DNA from: Micromonospora terminaliae
GTDB lineage: Bacteria > Actinomycetota > Actinomycetes > Mycobacteriales > Micromonosporaceae
Direction: 5' to 3'
Assembly (NCBI RefSeq): GCF_009671205.1
Contig: NZ_CP045309.1
Span: forward strand, 558,001 to 622,000
DNA: 64,000 bases
In this document: positions 19,286 through 26,225 of the stretch, one piece after another
Position numbering within the stretch: the first letter of the stretch is position 1
Layout: each line of letters starts with the position of its first letter
Program-made: the position numbers and the translations under genes
The notes under the pieces: generated by a model
Seen by the model: only the letters and a program-made list of their open reading frames with translations
Told to the model about the DNA's origin: nothing
Database searches by the model: none

Positions 19286-19954
19286 CTAGCGGGCGGCTCC
19301 CGGCGGAGCCGGGTCCAGCTCCCACACGGTGGTGTGCTTCACCCGTACGCTCTCCAGCGCCTCCGGCACCGGCACCTCGTACGCGGCCAGCTCGTGGAAG
19401 CGCTCGCGGGGCAGGAAGGCCCGGCCGGGGTCGCCGACCAGCACCCGGGCGCCGGACCGGGCGGCCCGGAGCAGGAAGCGCAGCATCCGGCGGGCCATGG
19501 CCTCGCTGTAGAAGACGTCGCCGGCCAGCACCACCTCGGCGTCCCCGGCGTCGCCGTCCAGGATGTCGCCGAGCTCGGCGTCAACGCGTACCCCGTTGGC
19601 CTCGGCGTTGAGCGCGACGGCCGCGACGGCCCGCTCGTCCACCTCGACGGCCCGGACGGTGGCCGCGCCGCCCCGGGCGGCGGCGATGGCGACCAGGCCG
19701 GAGCCGGAGGCGAGGTCGAGCACCCGGCGGCCGGCGACCAGCTCGGGGTGGTCGGTGACGTAGCGGGCGAGGGCCTGGCCACCGGCCCACGCGAACGCCC
19801 AGAACGGCGGCGGCTGGGCGCTGTGGAACTCGCCCTCGGTCAGCTCCCAGAGGCCGATCGGCTCGTCGGCCTGGTGCAGCCGCACCTCGGGGACGAAGGC
19901 GACCGGGGCGAGCCGGGCGTGCAGCCGGACGAAGGCCGCGGACAGGTCGGGCAC
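19286..19954 (-). CDS. Class I SAM-dependent methyltransferase
   Basis: 222 residues from the GTG at 19954. WELTEGEFHSAQPPPFWAFAWAGGQALARY precedes the SAM-binding loop VLDLASGSGLVAIAAARGGA, followed by VEVDERAVAAVALNAEANGV and the post-I acidic AGDVFYSE. This arrangement matches the NNMT-like / ETFB-lysine / PrmA-related group, which often modifies proteins or small amines. The actual target is unknown. It probably shares a transcript with the P450. Upstream lies 193 bases of divergent promoter region facing the membrane-anchored protein gene. Confidence 0.85.
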   Translation of the reverse strand: MPDLSAAFVRLHARLAPVAFVPEVRLHQADEPIGLWELTEGEFHSAQPPPFWAFAWAGGQALARYVTDHPELVAGRRVLDLASGSGLVAIAAARGGAATVRAVEVDERAVAAVALNAEANGVRVDAELGDILDGDAGDAEVVLAGDVFYSEAMARRMLRFLLRAARSGARVLVGDPGRAFLPRERFHELAAYEVPVPEALESVRVKHTTVWELDPAPPGAAR

Positions 19955-20147
19955 CGGGTGATTCTGTCGTACGCCCCGAGCCCGCCGGCGAGGGATCCCG
20001 GGCGTGTCGTGAAGCAGCCGTAACCGGTTCACCACCCTGCGTGAGAACGGCCCCCGGTGTTGGCGGTTCGTGCGAACACGCCCGTCTACCGGGGCGCCGC
20101 CGGCGCTCCTAGCGTTTCCGGGTGGACGCGGCCGACGGGAGGAGACG

Positions 20148-20966
20148 GTGGTGAGCGGGTGGCGGTACGCGCTGCGGATCGGGGTCGTGCTGACCTGCCT
20201 GGCGGGCGCCGGGCTCGGCGCGGCCGTGCCGGCCGGAGCGGCGGCCGCCTTCTCGACCGAGCTGAGCGGGCTGCCGGACGAGTTCACCGCCGGGGACCGG
20301 GCGGAGACGCTGTCCGCCGTGGTGTCCCGCACCGACGGGGGCGGCTGCGTCAAGGTGCGCTGGTCGATGCTGCTGCGGGTGCAGGGCCTGCGGCTGGACC
20401 AGGTCACGGTGGACCGGGTGGAGGACAGTGGCTCCTTCCCGCTGGAGATCCGGACCGAGGGGGACACCGCCCGGCTGACCGACCGTGACCTGGATCCGGG
20501 TGTGCTCTGCCCGGGCCGCACCGTCACGGCCCGCTACCGGGTGGCGTTCGCCGGGGACGTGGGCCGGGGGCGGGTGAGCTTCGCCGCCGAGGCGTACGAC
20601 CCGCAGTTGCGCCTGTTGGCCCGGCAGACCGCCGACCGCCAGGTGGTGGGGGAGGAGGCGTCGGCCGCCCCGACGGAGGCGACGCCCGAGCCCACCGAGC
20701 GCAGCGCCGAGCCGACCGAGCCGGCCACGGAGGAGCCGGTGGCCGACGAGCCGTCGAGCGAGGCGGCGGTGGTCGAGCCCCCGCCGCCCGGCGCGGCGGG
20801 CCGCCCGGCGTCCACCTCGGGTGGCTTCGGCGTGGTCCAGGTCGCCTTCCTCCTCGGCGGGCTGCTGGTCTTCCTCGGGGCGGGGTTGCTGCTGCGGATG
20901 CGGCGGCTGCTGCGCCCGGACCGCGAGGCGCCGGAGTTCGCCCGGCCCGCACGTGCGCGCTGGTGA
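20148..20966 (+). CDS. Secreted membrane-anchored protein with Pro/Glu-rich stalk
   Basis: 272 residues from the GTG at 20148, with GGAGGAGAC just upstream; a second GTG follows at 20151. A signal peptide ends around AAA in VPAGAAAAF. The extracellular domain (about 33-165) contains two cysteines (GGGCVKVRWSM, GVLCPGRTVTARY) and looks like a beta-sandwich, but I do not recognise a family. Residues about 170-225 are a Thr/Pro/Glu stalk with TEPxE-type repeats. A helix (VVQVAFLLGGLLVFLGAGLLL) and a basic tail anchor it. There is no LPXTG, so it is held by its own helix. It lies upstream of the alkane hydroxylase but is separated from it by an operator. Confidence 0.8.
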   Translation: MVSGWRYALRIGVVLTCLAGAGLGAAVPAGAAAAFSTELSGLPDEFTAGDRAETLSAVVSRTDGGGCVKVRWSMLLRVQGLRLDQVTVDRVEDSGSFPLEIRTEGDTARLTDRDLDPGVLCPGRTVTARYRVAFAGDVGRGRVSFAAEAYDPQLRLLARQTADRQVVGEEASAAPTEATPEPTERSAEPTEPATEEPVADEPSSEAAVVEPPPPGAAGRPASTSGGFGVVQVAFLLGGLLVFLGAGLLLRMRRLLRPDREAPEFARPARARW

Positions 20967-20972
20967 GTTCAC

Positions 20973-20997
20973 TTTACAAAACTCTGCCTCTTGTAAA
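20973..20997. promoter_or_regulatory. Inverted-repeat operator upstream of alkB
   Basis: TTTACAA (20973-20979) and TTGTAAA (20991-20997) form a perfect 7-base inverted repeat around 11 bases. This AT-rich island in GC-rich DNA lies 54 bases before the alkB start. The TetR protein encoded just beyond alkB is the obvious candidate ligand. Confidence 0.6.
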
Positions 20998-21051
20998 ACG
21001 CCGTGACCGCTGCCACAGTCTGGGCAGGAGTTCACGGATCGGAGGCTGACG

Positions 21052-22293
21052 ATGGGCACCGACACCGTCCCCTGGCGGGACACCCGCAAGCCGCTCTGGC
21101 CGCTCGCCCTGCTCGTCCCCGTGCTGCCCTTCGTGGCCTGGTCGCTCTGGCACGCGACCGGCGGCGGCTGGGCCTGGTGGCTCACCCCGGCGATCGTCTT
21201 CGGCGTCATCCCCGTGGTCGACCTGCTCATCGGCGACGACCGGGAGAACCCGCCGGAGGAGGCGGTGCCGGCGCTGCAGGCCGACGGCTACTACCGCTGG
21301 CTCACCTACCTCTACCTGCCGGCCCAGTACGCCGCCCTCGTGCTCTGCTGTGCCGTGTGGACGCACGGCGGGCTCTCCTGGGCGGCCGCCGCCGGCCTGG
21401 TCGCCACCGTCGGGGTGGTCGACGGCATCGCCATCAACACGGCCCACGAGCTGGGTCACAAGCGCGAGAAGGCGGAACGCTGGCTTTCCAAGATCGCGCT
21501 GGCGCCCACCGGCTACGGGCACTTCTACGTCGAGCACAACCGGGGTCACCACACCCGGGTCGCCACGCCGGAGGACCCGGCCAGCGCCCGCCTGGGGGAG
21601 AGCTTCTGGGCGTTCTGGCCGCGTACCGTCGTCGGCAGCCTTCGTTCGGCCTGGCGCCTGGAGACCAGCCGGTTCCGGCTGCGGGGCCGCAGCCCCTGGA
21701 CGCACCGCAACGACATCCTCAACGCCTGGGTGATGACGCTGGTCCTCTACGCCGTGCTGGCGATCGCCTTCGGCCCCGGCGTGCTGGTCTTCCTCGCGCT
21801 CCAGGCGGTGGTCGGCTTCTCCCTGCTCGAGGTGGTCAACTACCTGGAGCACTACGGGCTGGCCCGCCAGCGCACCGCCGCCGGCCGGTACGAGAAGGTC
21901 GATCCCCGGCACAGCTGGAACAGCGACCGCACGGTCACCAACGTCTTCCTCTTCCAGCTCCAGCGGCACAGCGACCACCACGCCAACCCGCTGCGCCGCT
22001 ACCAGACGCTGCGCAGCTTCGACGCCTCCCCGCAACTGCCCGCCGGCTACGCCACGATGGTGGTCGCCGCGCTGCTGCCGCCGGTCTGGCGCCGGGTCAT
22101 GGATCACCGGGTACTCGCCCACTACGGCGGTGAGCTGGAGCTGGCCAACGTCCACCCGCCGGCCCGGGAGCGGCTGCGCAGGCGCGGGCGGGGGTCCGTC
22201 GCGCCCGGCCCGCTCAGTCCAGCTGTGCCGGCTCCAGACCCAGCTCGCGCGCCGCGACGAGACGCACCCATTCGGCGATCTGCCGGCGGGTGA
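21052..22293 (+). CDS. alkB: Alkane 1-monooxygenase
   Basis: 413 residues from the ATG at 21052. It is a membrane di-iron enzyme that hydroxylates terminal carbons of alkanes or fatty chains. The three histidine boxes are NTAHELGHK (132-136 region), EHNRGHH (161-167) and LQRHSDHHA. NYLEHYGL, the AlkB signature, lies before the third box. Helices surround these motifs. There is no fused rubredoxin and none adjacent, so electrons must come from a rubredoxin or ferredoxin encoded elsewhere. The last about 40 residues, after NVHPPARERL, are low-complexity Pro/Arg/Ala and read antisense through the 3' end of the TetR gene. This suggests that an original stop was lost. Confidence 0.92.
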   Translation: MGTDTVPWRDTRKPLWPLALLVPVLPFVAWSLWHATGGGWAWWLTPAIVFGVIPVVDLLIGDDRENPPEEAVPALQADGYYRWLTYLYLPAQYAALVLCCAVWTHGGLSWAAAAGLVATVGVVDGIAINTAHELGHKREKAERWLSKIALAPTGYGHFYVEHNRGHHTRVATPEDPASARLGESFWAFWPRTVVGSLRSAWRLETSRFRLRGRSPWTHRNDILNAWVMTLVLYAVLAIAFGPGVLVFLALQAVVGFSLLEVVNYLEHYGLARQRTAAGRYEKVDPRHSWNSDRTVTNVFLFQLQRHSDHHANPLRRYQTLRSFDASPQLPAGYATMVVAALLPPVWRRVMDHRVLAHYGGELELANVHPPARERLRRRGRGSVAPGPLSPAVPAPDPARAPRRDAPIRRSAGG

Positions 22294-22846
22294 TGACCCG
22301 CTCGTGCACCGCGAGCTGCACGGCCAGGCCGTCCATCACGGCGCTGATCCGCCAGGCCGCACCGGCCGGGTCGGGGCAGTCGAAGGTGCCGTCGGCCACC
22401 CCGTCGGCGATGACCGCGGCCAGGTCCCGCCGCCACCGCAGGTCGAGCCGGCGGGACAGCTTCTCCAGCTCCGGGGTGCGCAGCGACTCGGCCCAGCCGT
22501 CGATCCACATGGACCAGGAGGTCGACCGGCCGGCCGGGGCGTAGAGGCGGAGCATCCGCCGCAGCTTGGCCAGCGGCGGGGCGGTGGAGCGCACCACCGT
22601 GTCGAGCCGGTTCAGATCCTGCTCGACGGCGTAGGCGAACGCCTGCGCGAGCAGCCGGTCCTTGGTGGCGAAGTGGTAGAAGACCAGGGCCTGGCTGACC
22701 CCGGCGGCCTCGGCCACGTCGGCCGTGCGGGTGTTGGCGAGTCCCCGTTCCGCGATCACCTCACAGGCCGTGCGCAGCAGCGCGTCCAGGCGGATCTCGG
22801 CGGCACGTCTCGTCACGCCGTTACCGTAGCCCATCCGAGTGACCAC
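22214..22846 (-). CDS. TetR-family transcriptional regulator
   Basis: 210 residues. The N-terminal HTH is TRTADVAEAAGVSQALVFYHFATKDRLLAQAF, preceded by the usual first helix (RLDALLRTACEVIAERG). The C-terminal part resembles the BetI-like ligand-binding fold (MWIDGWAESLRTPELEKL). It is convergent with alkB and shares 80 bases with it, end to end. Repression of alkB through the TTTACAA-N11-TTGTAAA site, relieved by an alkane or acyl ligand, is a reasonable model by analogy with actinobacterial alkB loci. An internal start (the Met of MGYGNG) is possible. Confidence 0.9.
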   Translation of the reverse strand: MVTRMGYGNGVTRRAAEIRLDALLRTACEVIAERGLANTRTADVAEAAGVSQALVFYHFATKDRLLAQAFAYAVEQDLNRLDTVVRSTAPPLAKLRRMLRLYAPAGRSTSWSMWIDGWAESLRTPELEKLSRRLDLRWRRDLAAVIADGVADGTFDCPDPAGAAWRISAVMDGLAVQLAVHERVITRRQIAEWVRLVAARELGLEPAQLD

Positions 22847-23027
22847 GAGGAGTTACCGAAGCGGCCGGTCGAGCGCACGACAGTCGGATGCCGGACAGTG
22901 CATCCGGGGCGACAATCCGCAGGTCTCCGGCCTGCGAGGGATCTTCATCAGCTCCCGCCCAGGCTCCTAGGAAGCTTCGGAGGCCCGAACCTCCATCACC
23001 CGGACGCGCCCGGAAACGGGACCCGAT

Positions 23028-23057
23028 TTGGCAACCGTTCCCGGGCTCGGCTAAAGT
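23028..23057 (+). promoter_or_regulatory. Promoter of the Gly-Cys-Val tRNA cluster
   Basis: TTGGCA (23028-23033) and TAAAGT (23052-23057) are 18 bases apart, a good sigma-A-type promoter. Transcription should start near 23064, about 27 bases before the first tRNA. No gene was seen in the rest of 22847-23090. Confidence 0.6.
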
Positions 23058-23090
23058 TCTCATCCGTCACCGGGTAACAACCGGGGGCAC

Positions 23091-23163
23091 GCGGACGTAG
23101 CGCAGCTGGTAGCGCATCACCTTGCCAAGGTGAGGGTCGCGGGTTCGAATCCCGTCGTCCGCT
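23091..23163 (+). tRNA. tRNA-Gly (GCC)
   Basis: The acceptor arms GCGGACG and CGTCCGC pair fully. The anticodon loop TTGCCAA sits between TCACC and GGTGA. The T arm is GCGGG-TTCGAAT-CCCGT. No CCA is encoded. An identical copy lies at 25802. Confidence 0.97.
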
Positions 23164-23197
23164 CGGAGATGCCGCCACGCATGTCGGGGGCAACCTC

Positions 23198-23268
23198 GGT
23201 GGAGTGGCCGAGAGGCGAGGCAACGGCCTGCAAAGCCGTGTACACGGGTTCAAATCCCGTCTCCACCT
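23198..23268 (+). tRNA. tRNA-Cys (GCA)
   Basis: GGTGGAG pairs with CTCCACC. The anticodon stem CGGCC/AGCCG region carries GCA in its loop. The T arm is ACGGG-TTCAAAT-CCCGT. CCA is not encoded. This is the only member of the cluster not repeated in the second cluster. Confidence 0.95.
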
Positions 23269-23281
23269 CGGCAGTTGACGA

Positions 23282-23356
23282 GGGCGATTGGCGCAGTGGG
23301 AGCGCGCTTCCTTGACACGGAAGAGGTCACTGGTTCAAACCCAGTATCGCCCACCA
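23282..23356 (+). tRNA. tRNA-Val (GAC)
   Basis: GGGCGAT pairs with ATCGCCC. The anticodon loop TTGACAC is flanked by CTTCC/GGAAG. The T arm is ACTGG-TTCAAAC-CCAGT, and CCA is encoded. An identical copy lies at 25928. Confidence 0.97.
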
Positions 23357-23430
23357 GCACAGAGGCCGTGTCGATCACTCGACACGGCCTCTCGCTTTGC
23401 GCGCCCGCACACGGGCTTCTCCCCGCCCGC

Positions 23431-24402
23431 TCACGCCGACGCGCCCAGCAGCGCCTCGGCCACGGCCGTCCGGCTGCTCAGCAACGACCGGCCCTGCCGG
23501 TGCGTCACCACCAGCCCGGCGGCCCGCAGCGCGGTGAGGTGCTGCGACACCCCGGCCGGCGACAGCCCGGTGCGCCGGGCCAGCTCGGTGGTCGACCGCG
23601 GCGCGTCCAGGGCGGCCAGCAGCCGCGCCCGTCCCCGCCCGAGCACCGCACCCAGCGCGTCCGGGGCGTCCGCCGGGCACTCCCACAGCCCGCCGATCCC
23701 CCGGGCCGGGTAGGCCAGCTGCGGAACGTCACCGGCCGCGATGCTGAGCACCGACGGCCAGACGAAGACCGAGGGCACCAGCACCAGCCCCCGGCCGTCC
23801 GGCACGTCCGGAGCGGCGCAGTGGCGCTGGCTGATCAGCAGGGCGTCGCCCTCCCAGCGGACCCGCTCGTGCAGATCGTTGAGGAGCCCCGCCGCGCCGC
23901 CCTCGGCCAGCCGGCGCGCCCGGTGGAACACCTCGGCGTCGAGCACCGCCCGGATCCGCGGCCAGTCGCGGGCCACGGCCAGCCGCCAGTACGCCGCGAT
24001 CTCGTCGGCGAGCCGGCGCAGCCCGGCCTCCGGATCGTCGTACAGGGCGGCCACCGCCGCCGGCCGCGGGCCGGGGCAGAGGTCGAGCTGCGCGCGGACC
24101 GTCTCGGGCGGGGTGTCGCGGAGCACCGTCAGCTCCTGGTCGAGGTCGGGACTCAGACCGGCCGGCGGCGGGGTGAGGAAGTCGGGCAGGTAGCCCGGCG
24201 CGGGCGGGACGAGGTGCCCGAGCAGGCCGTCGAGCAGCCCCGCCTCGGCCAGCCGCGGCCGGACCCGGTTGGCCCACGGCAGGTGCAGAGCGTGGCGGCC
24301 CGGGTCGCGTAGCACCCGGACCCCGGCCATCACCTCCCAGAGGCAGGAGAGCGCGAAGCGGACCCGCGCCACACCACCCGCCGACAGCCCGATCGCGACC
24401 AC
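23431..24402 (-). CDS. ArsR-like winged-helix regulator (DUF5937-type)
   Basis: 323 residues from the GTG at 24402, behind a G-rich ribosome binding site. Most of the protein (1-235) is an effector-type domain beginning VARVRFALSCLWEVMAGVRVLRDPGRH, the usual opening of DUF5937 regulators. The C-terminal 75 residues are an ArsR-type winged helix: ARLLAALDAPRSTTELARRTGLSPAGVSQHLTALRAAGLVVTHRQGRSLL. Metal-binding cysteine motifs of classical ArsR are absent. It is divergent from a PEP-mutase-like gene with a perfect palindrome, GTTTCAGCCAGGACTGAAAC, in the 70-base spacer. It therefore probably represses both genes. Confidence 0.85.
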   Translation of the reverse strand: MVAIGLSAGGVARVRFALSCLWEVMAGVRVLRDPGRHALHLPWANRVRPRLAEAGLLDGLLGHLVPPAPGYLPDFLTPPPAGLSPDLDQELTVLRDTPPETVRAQLDLCPGPRPAAVAALYDDPEAGLRRLADEIAAYWRLAVARDWPRIRAVLDAEVFHRARRLAEGGAAGLLNDLHERVRWEGDALLISQRHCAAPDVPDGRGLVLVPSVFVWPSVLSIAAGDVPQLAYPARGIGGLWECPADAPDALGAVLGRGRARLLAALDAPRSTTELARRTGLSPAGVSQHLTALRAAGLVVTHRQGRSLLSSRTAVAEALLGASA

Positions 24403-24415
24403 GCCGCCCCCCGTC

Positions 24416-24435
24416 GTTTCAGCCAGGACTGAAAC
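24416..24435. promoter_or_regulatory. Palindromic operator between divergent genes
   Basis: GTTTCAG (24416-24422) and CTGAAAC (24429-24435) are perfectly complementary around CCAGGA. The site is 13 bases from the regulator start and 37 bases from the enzyme start. Confidence 0.65.
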
Positions 24436-24472
24436 ATTACGGCGGCCCGCGCCGCCGCCACAGACTGGCGGG

Positions 24473-25291
24473 GTGAACGAACACCACACCCGAGCCCTGC
24501 ACTTCCGTTCCCTGCACGTCCCCGGCGAGCCGCTGGTCCTGGTCAACGCCTGGGACGCGGCCAGCGCCCGGATCGTCGCCGCGGCCGGCGCCCGCGCGAT
24601 CGCCACCACGAGCGCGGGCGTCGCCTGGAGCCGCGGCGCCCCGGACGGCGACGCCCTCGGGCGCGACACCGCCGTCGACGTCGTCCGCCGCGTCGCCGCC
24701 GCGGTGCCGCTGCCGGTCACCGCCGACATCGAGTCCGGGTACGGCGACACCGCCGACGAGGTCGCCGAGACCGTGGCCGCGGTGCTGGCCGCCGGTGCCG
24801 TCGGGGTGAACGTCGAGGACGCGCGGCACGGCGGCGGTGCGCCGCTGCGCCCGGTCGAGGAGCAGTCCGCCCGGCTGGCCGCCGTCCGGTCCGCCGCCGA
24901 CCGGGCCGGCATCCCGCTCTACGTCAACGCGCGAATCGACACCTTCCTGCGCGGCGTCGGCGGGATCGAGGAGACGGTGGCGCGGGCCGGGGCCTACCTG
25001 GCCGCCGGGGCGGACGGCATCTTCGTGCCCGGGGTGGTCGACCCCGAGACCGTGGCCGCCCTGGCCGACGCCATTCCGGCGCCGCTGAACGTGCTGGCCG
25101 GGCCCGGCGCGCCGCCCGTGCCGGCGCTGGCGAAGCTCGGGGTGGCCCGGGTCAGCCTGGGTTCCGCCGTCGCCGAGGCCGCGTACGCGGTGGCCCGGCG
25201 GGCCGCCGAGGAGGCGCTCACCGCCGGGACGTACGGCGCACTGGCCGACGCGCTCGACTACGGCACGCTGAACGAGCTGATGCGCGGCTGA
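24473..25291 (+). CDS. Isocitrate lyase / PEP mutase superfamily protein
   Basis: 272 residues from the GTG at 24473. The fold is the (alpha/beta)8 barrel of the ICL/PEP-mutase superfamily. Visible are LVNAWDAASARIVAAAGARAIATTSAG, the metal-binding region TADIESGYGD, VGVNVEDARHGGG and the YVNARIDTFLRG strand. The catalytic loop Cys of isocitrate lyase and methylisocitrate lyase (KKCGH or equivalent) is absent, so it is not a true lyase of those types. Relatives include oxaloacetate and carboxyphosphonoenolpyruvate enzymes, and most are uncharacterised. An 11-base-pair terminator follows. Confidence 0.85.
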   Translation: MNEHHTRALHFRSLHVPGEPLVLVNAWDAASARIVAAAGARAIATTSAGVAWSRGAPDGDALGRDTAVDVVRRVAAAVPLPVTADIESGYGDTADEVAETVAAVLAAGAVGVNVEDARHGGGAPLRPVEEQSARLAAVRSAADRAGIPLYVNARIDTFLRGVGGIEETVARAGAYLAAGADGIFVPGVVDPETVAALADAIPAPLNVLAGPGAPPVPALAKLGVARVSLGSAVAEAAYAVARRAAEEALTAGTYGALADALDYGTLNELMRG

Positions 25292-25303
25292 CCGGGTACG
25301 CGA

Positions 25304-25329
25304 ACGGGGGCGCCGGGCGGCGCCCCCGT
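25304..25329. terminator. Hairpin terminator
   Basis: ACGGGGGCGCC (25304-25314) pairs perfectly with 25319-25329 around a 4-base loop. It lies 12 bases after the stop of the PEP-mutase-like gene and before the convergent DUF6458 gene. Confidence 0.8.
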
Positions 25330-25378
25330 CATACCCGACCGGGACCGATCAGCTCCGTCGACCGCGGCCGCGTCCGGG

Positions 25379-25618
25379 TCACAGCGGCGGGGCGATGTCC
25401 CGGCGCTCCTCGACCCGGCGGTACTCGACCGGCTCGGCCGGGGTGACCACCTCGCGGCGGCGGCCCCAGACCAGGGTCGTCATGATCAGGCCGAGAACGC
25501 CGGCCGCCATGAGGATCCAGCCGACGACGTCCAGGTCGACCCCGCCGACACTGGCGTCCAGCGCGAAGGTGAGGATCGCGCCGACCGCGATCAGGAAAAT
25601 GCTCGTTCCGATACCCAC
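25379..25618 (-). CDS. DUF6458 family small membrane protein
   Basis: 79 residues with two membrane helices (MGIGTSIFLIAVGAILTFAL and VVGWILMAAGVLGLIMTTLVWG), a short outside loop with ASVGGVDLDV, and a basic/acidic cytoplasmic tail (RRREVVTPAEPVEYRRVEERRD). The start has GAAGGAGGCT ahead of it. This is the standard layout of DUF6458 proteins, ubiquitous in actinomycetes and of unknown function. It stands alone between the terminator and the second tRNA cluster. Confidence 0.85.
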   Translation of the reverse strand: MGIGTSIFLIAVGAILTFALDASVGGVDLDVVGWILMAAGVLGLIMTTLVWGRRREVVTPAEPVEYRRVEERRDIAPPL

Positions 25619-25801
25619 GACAGCCTCCTTCGGGGGGACGGTTGTGCTGTCGCCGCAGTCAGTACCCCGGCGGCCACCAGCGCAATCACCGGTCTGTGAC
25701 AGCGGTCACCCGAGCGTTGCCGGGAAGCGGCGGGGCCTGCCGCGGGGCGATCTTGTCATCGGGTACAGTTGCACCCGTCGCCGACGCGAGCCGGCGACGA
25801 C

Positions 25802-25874
25802 GCGGACGTAGCGCAGCTGGTAGCGCATCACCTTGCCAAGGTGAGGGTCGCGGGTTCGAATCCCGTCGTCCGCT
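25802..25874 (+). tRNA. tRNA-Gly (GCC), second copy
   Basis: All 73 bases are identical to the copy at 23091. TACAGT at 25764-25769 could be its -10 box; I see no convincing -35. Confidence 0.97.
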
Positions 25875-25927
25875 CGCGATCCGCCCCCTCGCGGGCCGAC
25901 CGTCGCCGGTTGATCCGGCGGGTTCCC

Positions 25928-26002
25928 GGGCGATTGGCGCAGTGGGAGCGCGCTTCCTTGACACGGAAGAGGTCACTGGTTCAAACCCAGTATCGCCCAC
26001 CA
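25928..26002 (+). tRNA. tRNA-Val (GAC), second copy
   Basis: All 75 bases, including the encoded CCA, are identical to the copy at 23282. It ends 223 bases before a secreted-protein gene. No partial tRNA repeat marking an integration site was seen downstream. Confidence 0.97.
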
Positions 26003-26225
26003 GATCCTCCGAAGGCTCGTCACCGCACGTGGTGACGGGCCTTCTCCCGTACGGATGGCCGTGGCGGACGGATCGGACGGTCCGGCCGCCGCCTCGCCGC
26101 CGGCCACTGGCCACATCGGTCGCCCGGTCGCACGGAGGACCTGGTACGAATCCGCCCAACGGGTTATGGAACCGCTGACCCGCAGCGTGACAGGGTGATG
26201 GCCCATGGAGCTGGGAGGCGATCGT

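Noticed and set aside
22140..22293. Rubredoxin domain at the C-terminus of AlkB
   Set aside because: The extension has no CxxC pairs; it is Pro/Arg-rich and antisense to the TetR gene.
25928..26225. Integration site of a mobile element at the 3' end of tRNA-Val
   Set aside because: No integrase and no repeated tRNA 3' fragment were found downstream; the second identical tRNA-Val is a full gene in a parallel cluster.
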